64,000 bases of DNA from Yersinia similis (GTDB lineage: Bacteria > Pseudomonadota > Gammaproteobacteria > Enterobacterales > Enterobacteriaceae): contig NZ_CGBP01000018.1 in the NCBI RefSeq assembly GCF_001053095.1, forward strand, positions 28,450 through 92,449, in the 5' to 3' direction. Below are positions 8,531-18,236 of the stretch, in pieces. A program made the position numbers and the translations under genes. The notes under the pieces are model-generated. The model made no database searches and had not been told where the DNA came from. It was given only the letters and a program-made list of their open reading frames with translations. Within the stretch, counting starts at the first letter, position 1. Each line of letters starts with the position of its first letter.

Positions 8531-9697
8531 ATGGCAAAAGGTAAACAAATCCCCCTGACATATCACACTTATCAGGATGCCTCTACCGGCGCACAAGTGA
8601 CCCGACTGACGCCCCCTGATGTCACTTGTCACCGTAACTATTTCTATCAGAAATGTTTCACCCGTGATGGTAGTAAACTGTTGTTCGGTGGTGCTTTTGA
8701 TGGCCCATGGAATTACTATTTACTGGATCTTAACAGCCGGGTCGCAACACAACTGACTGAAGGGCGCGGTGATAATACCTTTGGGGGTTTCCTCTCACCA
8801 GAAGATGATGCGCTGTTCTACGTGAAGGATGGCCGTAATTTGATGCGTGTTGATCTCGCCACATTAGAAGAGAACGTGGTTTATCAGGTGCCAGAAGAGT
8901 GGGTCGGTTATGGAACGTGGGTAGCAAATTCTGATTGTACTAAATTGGTCGGTATTGAGATTAAGCGGGAAGACTGGCAACCGTTGACAGATTGGAAGAA
9001 ATTCCACGAATTTTATTTCACCAAACCGTGTTGCCGCCTGATGCGCGTTGATTTGAAAACTGGCGAATCAGCGGTTATCCTGCAAGAAAATCAGTGGCTT
9101 GGTCACCCTATTTATCGCCCTTATGACGATAGCACCGTGGCGTTCTGCCATGAAGGGCCACACGATCTGGTTGATGCACGTATGTGGCTCATCAATGAAG
9201 ATGGCAGCAATATGCGTAAAGTGAAAACCCATGCAGAAGGTGAGAGCTGTACGCATGAATTCTGGGTTCCAGATGGTTCAGCATTGGTTTATGTCTCTTA
9301 TTTGAAAGGCAGCTCCGATCGTTTTATTTATAGTGCTGATCCAGTGACATTGAAAAATCGTCAATTGACTTCTATGCCTGCCTGCTCACATTTAATGAGT
9401 AATTATGATGGCACACTGATGGTAGGTGATGGGTCTGACGCACCGGTTGATGTGCAAGATAACAGCGGTTATAAGATCGAAAATGATCCTTTCTTGTATG
9501 TCTTCAATATAAAGAATGGGACACAGCATCGTATTGCTCGACATGATACATCATGGCAGGTATTTGAAGGTGATCGCCAGGTTACGCATCCTCATCCTTC
9601 TTTTACGCCTGATGATAAGCAGGTCCTGTTTACGTCAGACGTCCACGGCAAGCCCGCATTATATATGGTGACATTGCCTGAGTCTGTTTGGCAATAG
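8531..9697 (+). CDS. ogl: Oligogalacturonate lyase
   Basis: A 388-residue cytoplasmic enzyme of the PL22 family that cleaves unsaturated and saturated digalacturonates by beta-elimination to 5-keto-4-deoxyuronate-type products. The protein begins MAKGKQIPLTYHTYQDASTGAQVTRL and runs through repeated WD/TolB-like propeller blades (for example DNTFGGFLSPEDDALFYV and HPHPSFTPDDKQVLFTSD). Metal-ligand His residues of the family fit HxxxH-type positions such as TCHRNYFY and ACSHLMSN, and length equals the family norm. A KdgR box upstream and kdgR next door place it in the pectin regulon. Confidence 0.93.
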   Translation: MAKGKQIPLTYHTYQDASTGAQVTRLTPPDVTCHRNYFYQKCFTRDGSKLLFGGAFDGPWNYYLLDLNSRVATQLTEGRGDNTFGGFLSPEDDALFYVKDGRNLMRVDLATLEENVVYQVPEEWVGYGTWVANSDCTKLVGIEIKREDWQPLTDWKKFHEFYFTKPCCRLMRVDLKTGESAVILQENQWLGHPIYRPYDDSTVAFCHEGPHDLVDARMWLINEDGSNMRKVKTHAEGESCTHEFWVPDGSALVYVSYLKGSSDRFIYSADPVTLKNRQLTSMPACSHLMSNYDGTLMVGDGSDAPVDVQDNSGYKIENDPFLYVFNIKNGTQHRIARHDTSWQVFEGDRQVTHPHPSFTPDDKQVLFTSDVHGKPALYMVTLPESVWQ

Positions 9698-9709
9698 CCG
9701 AGTTTTCCA

Positions 9710-9740
9710 TTAGCCTCTCTCTTAGAAAGAGGCTAATTTG
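9710..9740 (+). terminator. Terminator after ogl
   Basis: TTAGCCTCT and AGAGGCTAA form a perfect 9-bp stem with a 9-nt loop, followed by TTTG, 12 bp after the ogl stop codon. Confidence 0.7.
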
Positions 9741-9805
9741 CTGTCTGCAAGGCTTTTATCCGATTATTCACATTGGTTTATTGCACAGTCTCGCAACTTC
9801 CCTTT

Positions 9806-9850
9806 ATAATAAAACCATTGTTCTATTTTTTCTAAAACATATTGTTTTAT
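9806..9850 (+). promoter_or_regulatory. Two KdgR-like boxes upstream of kdgR
   Basis: AATAAAACCATTGTTCTATT (about 9808-9827) and TAAAACATATTGTTTTAT (9833-9850) both resemble KdgR operators and lie just before kdgR, suggesting autoregulation. Matches are by eye and weaker than the ogl box. Confidence 0.45.
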
Positions 9851-9883
9851 GAATCAAAGAAAACTGAGTAGGGTAACTAAAAA

Positions 9884-10675
9884 ATGGCTATTGCAGATCT
9901 AGATAAACAGCCCGACTCTGTCTCGTCGGTGCTGAAGGTTTTTGGCATATTACAAGCGTTGGGTGAAGAACGGGAAATAGGTATTACCGAGCTTTCTCAG
10001 CGAGTCATGATGCCTAAGAGTACAGTTTATCGTTTTCTCCAAACCATGAAGTCCTTGGGTTATGTGGCACAGGAAGGCGAATCGGAGAAATATTCCCTCA
10101 CCCTGAAGCTATTTGAATTGGGTGCGAAAGCGCTGCAAAATGTCGATTTGATTCGCAGTGCTGATATTCAGATGCGTGAATTATCTAATGAAACTCGTGA
10201 AACTATTCACTTGGGTGCATTGGATGAAGATAGCATTGTGTATATTCATAAAATTGACTCGATGTATAACCTGCGAATGCATTCCCGCATTGGCCGCCGC
10301 AACCCATTACACAGTACTGCCATTGGGAAGGTGCTATTAGCCTGGCGTGATCGTGGTGAAGTAGAAGAAATTCTGTCTCATATCGAATTTACCCGCAGCA
10401 CCAAATATACGTTGGATAGCACTGCTGCACTGTTACCGGTTTTAGATAAGGTACGTGAGCAAGGGTTTGGTGAGGATATTGAAGAGCAGGAAGAAGGTTT
10501 ACGTTGTATCGCAGTTCCTGTCTTTGACCGTTTTGGTGTGGTGATTGCCGGATTAAGTATTTCTTTCCCGACACTACGTTTCGCTGAAGACAGAAAGAGT
10601 GATTATGTTAAATCGTTACATTGCGCAGCCCGCAATATTTCTGAGCAAATGGGCTACCGCGATTATCCTTTCTGA
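9884..10675 (+). CDS. kdgR: Transcriptional repressor of pectin degradation, IclR family
   Basis: A 263-residue regulator. The winged helix-turn-helix occupies residues 15-75 (SSVLKVFGILQALG through KSTVYRFLQTMKSLGY); the IclR effector domain follows, with GRRNPLHSTAIGKVLLAW and EEGLRCIAVPVFD motifs. KdgR represses pectinolysis genes and releases them when 2-keto-3-deoxygluconate binds. Adjacent ogl, the KdgR boxes found here and the kdu/tog genes downstream support the assignment. It is preceded by GGGTAA and is transcribed alone. Confidence 0.93.
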   Translation: MAIADLDKQPDSVSSVLKVFGILQALGEEREIGITELSQRVMMPKSTVYRFLQTMKSLGYVAQEGESEKYSLTLKLFELGAKALQNVDLIRSADIQMRELSNETRETIHLGALDEDSIVYIHKIDSMYNLRMHSRIGRRNPLHSTAIGKVLLAWRDRGEVEEILSHIEFTRSTKYTLDSTAALLPVLDKVREQGFGEDIEEQEEGLRCIAVPVFDRFGVVIAGLSISFPTLRFAEDRKSDYVKSLHCAARNISEQMGYRDYPF

Positions 10676-10765
10676 TAAAAATGTCGATAAATAGGGTAAG
10701 TACCCTATCGTTATTGGATAACTTTAGTTAGCTGTTAATTATAACTATTTATCCCTCTTTATAAA

Positions 10766-10797
10766 AAAACGGCTCCTCTGGTGGGGGCCGTTTTTTA
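10766..10797 (+). terminator. Terminator after kdgR
   Basis: AAAACGGC and GCCGTTTT form a stem with an inner GC-rich loop, followed by TTTTTTA. Confidence 0.85.
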
Positions 10798-11015
10798 TTA
10801 CATGAATAATCATACTATTTGCGTGGTTATTATACTTCTTAATAATTACCATTCCCCTTAATAATTACTGTGCGTATGGTTATCGGCTTAACATTATTAT
10901 AGGTAATAAGCCTTATTTGGCCTTGCCACTGATTATTGATAAATATTGTTTATGATTTGTTTAATTCATTCAGGTCATTATAACCGCGGTTAATTAAATT
11001 ATAGGGAGATAAATA

Positions 11016-11867
11016 ATGAGGAAGCTATTGAGTGGGGGGCTATTATTGTTGCTGGCCGGTTGCAGTAGTTCAGATCATCGCAGCGCGAATGAGTTGATCG
11101 ACCGTGGCGCATATAAAATTGATACCCGCTATCCCTCTGTTGCAAAAAATGAGCGGGTACGGTTTTTAGTCCTCCATTACACAGCAACTGATGATGCCGA
11201 ATCACTAAAATTGCTCACCCAGGGTGAGGTGAGTGCCCATTATTTAATCCCTACCCACCCCAAGAAAGCCGATGGAAAAGCCATTGCTTTGCAATTAGTG
11301 CCAGAAGAACAGAGAGCCTGGCATGCAGGTGTCAGCACTTGGCAGGGGCGTAATAACCTCAACGACACCTCGATTGGTATCGAAATCGTCAACCTAGGCT
11401 TCACGGAAAAGATGCTAGGTAGAACCTGGTATCCCTACAACGAATCACAGATTGAATTGATAGAGCAGCTCACCAAAGACATTGTGCAGCGTTACAATAT
11501 TTCTCCGACTGATGTTGTGGCTCACAGTGATATTGCTCCACTGAGGAAATCTGATCCCGGCCCATTATTCCCATGGAAACGTTTGGCCGAGAAGGGCGTA
11601 GGTGCCTGGCCAGATGATGCGACAGTGGCAAAATATATTGGTGGAAGAGATAAGAAGGGGACTGCTTCAGTGGCCGTCATTCAGCGGGCATTAGCGGCTT
11701 ATGGCTACAAAATTCCCCAGAATGGCCAGTTGGATGCTGAAACTCGCCAAGTGATCAAGGCGTTCCAGATGCATTTCCGGCCTCAGGATTTCAGTGGTGT
11801 GCCTGATGTTGAAACTGAAGCCATTGCATTAGCATTAGTTGAAAAATATCATCCCCTTAGTACTTAA
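11016..11867 (+). CDS. amiD: N-acetylmuramoyl-L-alanine amidase, outer-membrane lipoprotein
   Basis: A 283-residue protein with a lipobox LLLAGC (Cys16), so it should be lipid-anchored. The amidase_2 domain (residues about 45-190) shows zinc-ligand motifs: LVLHYTA, RAWHAG and HSDIAPLRKSDPGPLFPW. A C-terminal peptidoglycan-binding three-helix domain follows (residues 205-275). AmiD cleaves the amide between MurNAc or anhydroMurNAc and L-Ala in recycled or exogenous muropeptides. A GGGAGA ribosome site precedes the start. It is a core enteric gene unrelated to the pectin genes around it. Confidence 0.9.
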   Translation: MRKLLSGGLLLLLAGCSSSDHRSANELIDRGAYKIDTRYPSVAKNERVRFLVLHYTATDDAESLKLLTQGEVSAHYLIPTHPKKADGKAIALQLVPEEQRAWHAGVSTWQGRNNLNDTSIGIEIVNLGFTEKMLGRTWYPYNESQIELIEQLTKDIVQRYNISPTDVVAHSDIAPLRKSDPGPLFPWKRLAEKGVGAWPDDATVAKYIGGRDKKGTASVAVIQRALAAYGYKIPQNGQLDAETRQVIKAFQMHFRPQDFSGVPDVETEAIALALVEKYHPLST

Positions 11868-12186
11868 GGCTGCCGGGTTGTTAGCTGTGTTCACTCATAC
11901 GAGTCACTTACTGGTCGTTGACTTTAAAATAAATAAGCGCATCGGGATTAATGAGCCTCATTCCTGAGGCTCACCCTGCGGGTAGCATAAATGCTATTCA
12001 AATGGATCGGGAACCCATTTGTCGTTCAGCTTGCCTCTAGCGAACAAAGCGCAGTGCATAGTCGTTTACAGAAACAAAAAAGCCAGTCAGAAATGAAACC
12101 CCTTACTCATGGGTATCCCACGGTTGGGGGGCTAAAAACTGGCTGGCTTTAGCTGATTACTATAATAATGAAAGTATTAGTATTAT
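11868..12186. other. Gap between convergent amiD and tcyP
   Basis: No gene is seen. It contains a GAGCCTCA-TTCC-TGAGGCTC hairpin near 11953-11972 after amiD and a second, larger stem (12075-12150) acting as the tcyP terminator. Confidence 0.6.
12075..12150 (-). terminator. Terminator of tcyP (minus strand)
   Basis: AAAGCCAGCCAGT (12137-12150 on the complement) pairs with CTGACTGGCT (12081-12090), followed on the minus strand by TTTTTTGTTT. The intervening loop is about 45 nt and could fold further. Confidence 0.65.
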
Positions 12187-13584
12187 TTACTGGTGAGTCA
12201 GAATGTCGTCATCTTCATTATTCAAAATGTTTTTATCTGTTTGCTTCATTAATTGGCTGGTGATCGTCCCGGCCGTCATTGAGCCATTGACGTTCAATGC
12301 CGTACGGCCCATATCAATCAATGGCTCAACGGAGATAAGTAACGCAACCAATGTCACAGGTAAGCCCAATGCTGGCAGTACAATTAGGGCGGCGAAGGTT
12401 GCACCGCCACCCACACCGGCAACACCCGCAGAGCTGATGGTAACAATGCCGACCAGAGTGGCAATCCATACCGGATCCAACGGGTTAATACCAACCGTTG
12501 GTGCCACCATGACCGCCAGCATCGCTGGATAAAGGCCAGCACAGCCATTTTGTCCAATAGTTGCTCCAAAAGACGCTGAGAAGCTGGCGATAGATTCTGG
12601 TACACCCAGACGGCGGGTTTGCGCTTCAACATTTAATGGAATACTGGCGGCACTGGAGCGGCTGGTAAACGCAAAAGTCAGTACCGGCCACACTTTTTTA
12701 AAGAATTTCAGCGGATTGATACCCGTGAGCGACAGCAACACCGCATGGACAACAAACATGATGGCCAGGCCCATATACGATGCCACAACAAAGCTGCCTA
12801 GTTTAATAATGTCCTGAATATTAGAACCGGCAACCACTTTGGTCATCAGTGCCAATACGCCGTATGGGGTTAATTTCATCACTAATCGTACTAACTTCAT
12901 CACCCAAGCTTGCAACGTATCAATTGCCGCCAGTACACGTTGGCCCTTCGTGACATCATCTTTTAACAGTTGTAGTGCCGCGATACCGAGGAAGGTTGCG
13001 AATATTACAATACTGATGATTGATGTTGGGCTGGCACCCGTTAAATCGGCAAACGGATTTTTGGGAATAAATGACAAGATCAGTTGTGGCACAGTGAGGT
13101 CGGCTACTTTGCCCAGATAATTACTCTCAATTGCGCTTAGGCGAGCTGTTTCCTGAGTACCTTGTACCAACCCCTCGGCCGTCAGACCAAACAAGTTGGT
13201 CACTAATACACCGACCAAGGCGGCAATTAATGTAGTAAAGAGCAACGTACCAATGGTCAAAAAACTGATTTTACCCAGAGATGACGCATTGTGCAGTTTA
13301 GCTACCGCACTCAAAATTGAGGCGAATACCAAAGGCATAACAATCATTTGCAAGAGTTGCACATAACCATTGCCAATAATATTAAACCAAGTGATAGACT
13401 CTTTCAGTATTAGATTATCTGCGCCATAGACCCATTGCAGCCCTAAACCAAACAGCACACCCAGTGCTAAGCCGACCAATACTTTTTTAGCCAAGCTCCA
13501 CTGTTTATGCCGAGTTTGTGCCAAGAGCAATAGCAGTACTGCAAACACCAGCACGTTAACCACGAGTGGTAAGTTCATCCCCAA
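12187..13584 (-). CDS. tcyP: L-cystine:cation symporter
   Basis: A 465-residue inner-membrane transporter of the dicarboxylate/amino acid:cation symporter family, orthologous to E. coli YdjN (TcyP). Eight TM segments plus re-entrant loops are expected. Visible motifs include [35 protein letters not shown] (the serine-rich HP1 loop) and [13 protein letters not shown] (TM8 region). It imports cystine and S-sulfocysteine. In E. coli it sits next to ydjM, as here. CysB regulation is known for the family but no site was identified. Confidence 0.9.
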   Translation of the reverse strand: MGMNLPLVVNVLVFAVLLLLLAQTRHKQWSLAKKVLVGLALGVLFGLGLQWVYGADNLILKESITWFNIIGNGYVQLLQMIVMPLVFASILSAVAKLHNASSLGKISFLTIGTLLFTTLIAALVGVLVTNLFGLTAEGLVQGTQETARLSAIESNYLGKVADLTVPQLILSFIPKNPFADLTGASPTSIISIVIFATFLGIAALQLLKDDVTKGQRVLAAIDTLQAWVMKLVRLVMKLTPYGVLALMTKVVAGSNIQDIIKLGSFVVASYMGLAIMFVVHAVLLSLTGINPLKFFKKVWPVLTFAFTSRSSAASIPLNVEAQTRRLGVPESIASFSASFGATIGQNGCAGLYPAMLAVMVAPTVGINPLDPVWIATLVGIVTISSAGVAGVGGGATFAALIVLPALGLPVTLVALLISVEPLIDMGRTALNVNGSMTAGTITSQLMKQTDKNILNNEDDDILTHQ

Positions 13585-13781
13585 ATCTCCAAGATATTAT
13601 TATATTGACGCATTTTATTTTATACAGCCAAGTACGATGCACGACGGTGGTGTCGCTAGCCGTTTATGGTAGCAGCTACTGTGTTAGCTCACTTATATCC
13701 AAAAAGAATTCTATATAAGTTTTAGTATTGATTTGTATTAAATAAAATCAGTTTGAATGTTATTCATACGGCTTGATGTAT

Positions 13782-14330
13782 TCATAACCTAAAACTTTTC
13801 AATTGTTCCATATAGTAGAGCAGCGGGATGGTGGTGTCAGTTTGCCAGTAGACGGAAAAACAAACCAATAGAACACATAATACGCGTTCTAATTGATTGC
13901 CTTTTTGTGGACGTAATAGCGGAATGCTGAAACGCCAGCGGCAGGGCCACAACAGCGGTACACCGGCTGGCGTGATCATATCGGCCAAGAGATGGCTGAA
14001 ATAACCTATTATCATGGCATGAAATACATCTGGGGGGAACACCCCATTCAATGGTGCATCTACCTGAAATAGTGCAATGCCAGCAATTACCGCCAATAAG
14101 CTATGGGTAAATCCGCGGTGACCAAATGCGCGGGCAATAGGTACAGAAACCCACTTTAGCCGCTGGCCGAGGATCGACTTTGGGTGATCAATATCTGGCA
14201 GCAGGGAGGTCAGTAGGGCGCCAGGAATAATATGCCACCAATCGCCATGTGCCAATTCCGGTGTGAGACCGACTTTTTTGGCTAAAATAACGCAGGCGAC
14301 AGAAAAAATAAGGTGTCCTTCCCCTGTCAT
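13782..14330 (-). CDS. ydjM: Membrane-bound metal-dependent hydrolase, YdjM family
   Basis: A 182-residue inner-membrane protein of the DUF457/YdjM family. Conserved His/Asp clusters are visible: GEGHLIFS near the start, SLLPDIDHPKS and HRGFTHSLLAV in the centre, ADMITPAGVPLLWP toward the end. They resemble the metal sites of LexA-regulated YdjM; the substrate is unknown. It is about 200 bp from tcyP on the same strand. An E. coli ydjM-ydjN adjacency is retained. No clear SOS box was found by eye. Confidence 0.85.
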   Translation of the reverse strand: MTGEGHLIFSVACVILAKKVGLTPELAHGDWWHIIPGALLTSLLPDIDHPKSILGQRLKWVSVPIARAFGHRGFTHSLLAVIAGIALFQVDAPLNGVFPPDVFHAMIIGYFSHLLADMITPAGVPLLWPCRWRFSIPLLRPQKGNQLERVLCVLLVCFSVYWQTDTTIPLLYYMEQLKSFRL

Positions 14331-14782
14331 ACTTAAATTCCGAATTTGTAGCTGTTGATTTATCCAGTATATGAGATTTTTCTTGGCGTGAATAGTCGTT
14401 ACGTTGTAACTAAATATCTTATTTTTACCTGATAGAGATAGACAGAGATAAAAGATGGTTAACCTTTAAGCGTTCAGGATGGAACCCTACAGGATGGGGC
14501 AGATTAGGGGTAATTGGCTAAATACCGAGGTATTCTCTGCTCTAATGGCCGGTGGCTGCAATATCACATAGGGGGATAAGACGTAGAGCTATACCGACGA
14601 CCAATGTATTCCGACTGTAAATATATAACGACTATAAATGTATAACGGCTGACGAGAGGGGGACATAAATCGCTAAGCTAAAAAAGGGAAAAGTGACTGG
14701 GAGTCAACTTTTCCCCAAAATAATGCAAAGAATGAGCATAATTTAGCAAATAATAATGAGGGTACTCATAACGATATGATAT
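14331..14782. other. Non-coding gap between ydjM and kdgM
   Basis: No gene is seen. Apart from the kdgM terminator (14680-14716) it contains short near-repeats (CGACTGTAAATATATAA, CGACTATAAATGTATAA) at about 14610-14650 of unknown meaning. Confidence 0.55.
14680..14716 (-). terminator. Terminator of kdgM (minus strand)
   Basis: GGGAAAAGT and ACTTTTCCC pair with an inner GACT/AGTC extension; the minus strand then reads TTTTTT. It lies 65 bp past the kdgM stop codon. Confidence 0.85.
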
Positions 14783-15490
14783 TTAGAAACTGTATTGGAT
14801 ACCTACGCGGTAACGCGTTTGGCGTTCGTCAGTCACTTTACTGCCTGGGACATTACCAATAGCCATATATGGTTTCCAGTTTTTATCCCATTTGTAGGCG
14901 ATTTTTACATCATGTGCCCATTCGTATTTTTCTTTATTAGCCAGAATTTCATCTTCAGACTTCTTGTAGTTTAATTCGTATTCAGCTGAATAGTCTTTCA
15001 AGAAGTTATAAGCAAACAACATTGTGAACTCATGGCCTTTCTCAGTTGATTTGGTCTGAGCAGGTTGGTTACGTTTGTAATATGGACGGTAGCGCAGTGA
15101 CGTTGAGAAATCATCAGTGAGAGCCACTTTACCACGAATATATGGACGGTAGTTGTTGGAATCTGAAGTAGAGTCTAATGAGAAGCCTGGTTCGATCTGG
15201 AAGGTGTTATTGAATTTATAAACATAACTGGCCACCATTTCGGTACCGTTACTGACCTGCTCATTGAATGGCTTATTTGGCGTGGTATCAGAGCTATGCT
15301 GGCCCCACTTACCTTCCAAAGACAGACCAAAACCATTAGCAAAACGGTTTGAAATCAGTAAACGGTCTTTGTGATCGGATTTACTGGTATCTTTCATTTC
15401 ATGTCGATAGTCAATCGTTGTTGCAACGGAGCTAAAACTGATAACGGAGACTGTTGCTGCCACTGCCAGAGTAATTATTTTTAATTTCAT
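14783..15490 (-). CDS. kdgM: Oligogalacturonate-specific porin
   Basis: A 235-residue small outer-membrane channel. Signal peptide of about 23 residues ends SSVA. The mature part is made of alternating amphipathic strands (TIDYRHEMKDTSK, RLLISNRFANGFGLSLEGKWG, STSLRYRPYYKRNQ) and ends in an aromatic residue (RVGIQYSF), the outer-membrane sorting signal. KdgM forms a 12-stranded basic channel for oligogalacturonides. A KdgR box lies 80 bp upstream. It is downstream of togB on the same strand but has its own promoter region and terminator. Confidence 0.93.
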   Translation of the reverse strand: MKLKIITLAVAATVSVISFSSVATTIDYRHEMKDTSKSDHKDRLLISNRFANGFGLSLEGKWGQHSSDTTPNKPFNEQVSNGTEMVASYVYKFNNTFQIEPGFSLDSTSDSNNYRPYIRGKVALTDDFSTSLRYRPYYKRNQPAQTKSTEKGHEFTMLFAYNFLKDYSAEYELNYKKSEDEILANKEKYEWAHDVKIAYKWDKNWKPYMAIGNVPGSKVTDERQTRYRVGIQYSF

Positions 15491-15571
15491 TTTTATATAA
15501 TCCCAGAGTTATGGTTATTCAAAACGACAACATTATAAAATCAACACACAGACAAAACATATAACCACAAT

Positions 15572-15593
15572 AAAAGAAACTGCGTTTCATTTA
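15572..15593 (-). promoter_or_regulatory. KdgR operator of kdgM
   Basis: AAAGAAACTGCGTTTCATTT at about 80 bp before the kdgM start is a near-perfect KdgR box. Two TGTGATC-like half sites further upstream (15635-15690) could bind CRP, as known for kdgM in Dickeya, but neither is a full CRP palindrome. Confidence 0.8.
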
Positions 15594-15730
15594 GTGATGT
15601 TGTACATTCTATTTGTATTTATAATTAATTGTGTGATCAAGATCTTTCTTAGTGACTAATTTATAACTTCACTATTAATTTGTGATGCTGATCTGGTTGA
15701 CTGTTTTTTATTTAATTTTAGCAAATAAAA

Positions 15731-15762
15731 TAACCCCACCAAATACATGGCGGGGTTTTTTG
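15731..15762. terminator. Terminator after togB
   Basis: AACCCCACC and GGCGGGGTT form a stem with an 8-nt loop; T-rich stretches occur on both sides, so it can act on the leftward tog operon. Confidence 0.7.
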
Positions 15763-15788
15763 TGACTTAAGTTAAATAATTTAATTAA

Positions 15789-17081
15789 TTAACGCATTGC
15801 ACGTTTAAGAATGCGGTCACCTTGCTTATTAAAGTATTCTGCCGTTTCTTCTACGCTTTTTTGACCATAGTCGATATATTGAATTGCATCACCGAACAGT
15901 GAAACAATTTGTGGATCATCGAAGTACGGTGAAGTTTTCATTTCATGTGGTAATTCCAATGCCATATTCAAACCGGCAACAGAAGGATCTTCATCTTTAA
16001 TTACACCATTGGCACGTAGTTGGGTCACAGCCGCGGCGCTCAGCGGCACTCCACGTTCAAGACCTAATGCATCAACACCTTCTTTGCTGTTTAGCAGGAA
16101 GTTAATTAGCATCGCACTTTCTTTAGGATGCTTAGTCGATTTACCAATTGAAAGCATTTGTGCCGGTTTAAAGAATAAGCCAGCATCTTTTGCATCAGGC
16201 AACATTGGATATGGGCCAAGATCTAATTTTGCAGGTTTGGTCAGGTTATCAGAGTATTTAGTAATGGTTGAGTTCCACATATAAGTCCCTGCCCACTCAC
16301 CATTAATCCACGGCTTCATTTCGTACATATTACTCTTACCGAATGAAGCATAGTATTTGGAAGATGGCATAACATGGTTATCTACCATTTTTTTGTACAT
16401 GGTAAAGAACTCAACCCACTGTTCTGGCGTGTAGGCAAATTTCTTATTTGCTTCATCAACGGTAGGAATGTTGTATTTCTGAGTCATATAAGAACGGATT
16501 AATGCTAAGGTATCTTGATGCTCTAATACAACAGGGTAATATTGGTCACCCAATTTTTCTTTAAACACTTGGCCTGCGTTGAGTAACTCATCCCATGTTT
16601 TTGGATATTCTAAGCCCGCTTTAGCCCAAGTTGCATCATTGAAATAGAATATACGTGCAGTAACAGAGATCGGAATACCATTCAGCTTGCCATTAACGGT
16701 GGTTTGTTGCAGTTCGATTGGATCGAATTGCGCCAAATCCAGTTGTTCTTTTACGTTATTTAAATTGAAGAAGCCCGTTCCGTCTTTAGAGAAAATAGGT
16801 AGCCAGTTCCAGTTAGTCTGCATGACATCAGGTTCAGTACCGCCTGCAATCTGTGTAGTCAAACGAGATAAATGACCATCCCAACCGGTATATTCCGCTT
16901 TAACATTAATGTTCGGATGTTGTTTATGGAATTCTTCCAGAGCTTTCAATGTTACCTGGTGGCGGCCGTTACCTCCCCACCATGACATCCGTAAATTGAC
17001 GTCGTCTTGTGCTGCAAAAGCTTGATGTGACAATAGAGCCAGAGTGGATGCTATCAGCGTATGTAGGATCGCTTTTTTCAT
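15789..17081 (-). CDS. togB: Oligogalacturonide ABC transporter, substrate-binding protein
   Basis: A 430-residue periplasmic protein with a signal peptide (MKKAILHTLIASTLALLSHQAFA) and the extracellular solute-binding family 1 fold: NLRMSWWGGNGRH at the mature start, GWDGHLSRLTTQIAGGTEPDVMQTNWNWLP, then INGEWAGTYMWNST. It delivers oligogalacturonides to TogMN. It is the last gene of the pelW-togMNAB operon, 14 bp after togA, and a terminator follows. Confidence 0.92.
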   Translation of the reverse strand: MKKAILHTLIASTLALLSHQAFAAQDDVNLRMSWWGGNGRHQVTLKALEEFHKQHPNINVKAEYTGWDGHLSRLTTQIAGGTEPDVMQTNWNWLPIFSKDGTGFFNLNNVKEQLDLAQFDPIELQQTTVNGKLNGIPISVTARIFYFNDATWAKAGLEYPKTWDELLNAGQVFKEKLGDQYYPVVLEHQDTLALIRSYMTQKYNIPTVDEANKKFAYTPEQWVEFFTMYKKMVDNHVMPSSKYYASFGKSNMYEMKPWINGEWAGTYMWNSTITKYSDNLTKPAKLDLGPYPMLPDAKDAGLFFKPAQMLSIGKSTKHPKESAMLINFLLNSKEGVDALGLERGVPLSAAAVTQLRANGVIKDEDPSVAGLNMALELPHEMKTSPYFDDPQIVSLFGDAIQYIDYGQKSVEETAEYFNKQGDRILKRAMR

Positions 17082-17095
17082 TGGTACTGCTCCTG

Positions 17096-18223
17096 TTAAA
17101 GAGAGATATTTTTTTCTGTTTTTGCATCAAAGATATGGCATTTATCCATATCAAACTGGAAGTACACGGTGCGATGCAGGCCGTTTTCAATAATCGGCCG
17201 TGCTTCATCAGACGGCAGACGGCAGGTCAATTCAAAGTTTTCAACCTTGATATACATAAAGAATTCATGGCCCATGTTTTCCACCCGAACCAATTCACCT
17301 TGTGAGTGATTACCGACAAACGGTTGCAGAGACATGCTAATAAATTCAGGACGTACGCCAAAGAACACTTTTTCTCCGGCGTGGGTGGCAACTTTGGCCT
17401 GCTGTCTTTCATTCAATACCAAGGTGTATTGACCAACCGTCAGGCCAATTTGCCCCTCTTTTTCTACCAGCGTGCTCGGTTTGATATTCATTTCCGGCGC
17501 GCCGATAAAACCGGCAACAAACATATTGGTAGGGTAGTGATAGAGATTGTCCGGGGTGTCCACTTGCATAATGTGGCCCAGCTTCATCACACAGATACGG
17601 TCGCCCATGGTCATGGCTTCGGTCTGGTCATGGGTTACGTAAACGGTGGTTGCTGCTTTACCGCTTTTTTTCAATTGCTTATGCAAATCAGAGATGCGGA
17701 TACGCATGGAGGCGCGCAGTTTGGCATCCAGGTTGGATAGCGGTTCATCGAACAAAAATACATCTGGTTTTTTTACAATCGCACGCCCCACAGCAACACG
17801 CTGTGCCTGACCACCGGACAACTGGCGTGGTAAGCGGTCCAGAAGATCTTCTAATTCCAGAATCTTGGCGGCTTCAGCAACTTGGGCCTCGATTTGATCT
17901 TTTGGTAATTTGCTCAACTTCAACCCAAAGGCCAGATTCTCTTTTACTGTCATATGCGGATATAACGCATAGTTCTGGAACACCATGGCAATACCACGTG
18001 ATTTTGGTGCCAAATTATTGACCACCCGATCACCAATACGGACTTCGCCATCACTGATCGTTTCAAGACCGGCTAACATACGCAGGGTCGTGGATTTAGC
18101 ACAGCCAGATGGGCCGACGATGACCATGAATTCGCCATCATTGATCTTCAGGTCAATGCCATGTACTGCGCGGAAACCGTTGGAGTAAACTTTACCTAAT
18201 TTATTGAAAATGACTTCAGCCAT
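17096..18223 (-). CDS. togA: Oligogalacturonide ABC transporter, ATPase
   Basis: A 375-residue MalK/UgpC-type ATPase. Walker A GPSGCAKST (residues 38-46; Ala in the usual Gly position, seen in this subgroup), signature LSGGQAQR, Walker B VFLFDEPLSNLDA, H-loop VTHDQ, then a C-terminal TOBE-type regulatory domain. It powers uptake through TogM and TogN. It is 13 bp from togN and 14 bp from togB. Confidence 0.93.
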   Translation of the reverse strand: MAEVIFNKLGKVYSNGFRAVHGIDLKINDGEFMVIVGPSGCAKSTTLRMLAGLETISDGEVRIGDRVVNNLAPKSRGIAMVFQNYALYPHMTVKENLAFGLKLSKLPKDQIEAQVAEAAKILELEDLLDRLPRQLSGGQAQRVAVGRAIVKKPDVFLFDEPLSNLDAKLRASMRIRISDLHKQLKKSGKAATTVYVTHDQTEAMTMGDRICVMKLGHIMQVDTPDNLYHYPTNMFVAGFIGAPEMNIKPSTLVEKEGQIGLTVGQYTLVLNERQQAKVATHAGEKVFFGVRPEFISMSLQPFVGNHSQGELVRVENMGHEFFMYIKVENFELTCRLPSDEARPIIENGLHRTVYFQFDMDKCHIFDAKTEKNISL

Positions 18224-18236
18224 GATAAATCCTCTA

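Noticed and set aside
17096..18223. Walker A Ala-for-Gly change in TogA as a defect
   Set aside because: GPSGCAKST is a variant seen in this MalK-like subgroup and keeps the GxxGxxK[ST] pattern.
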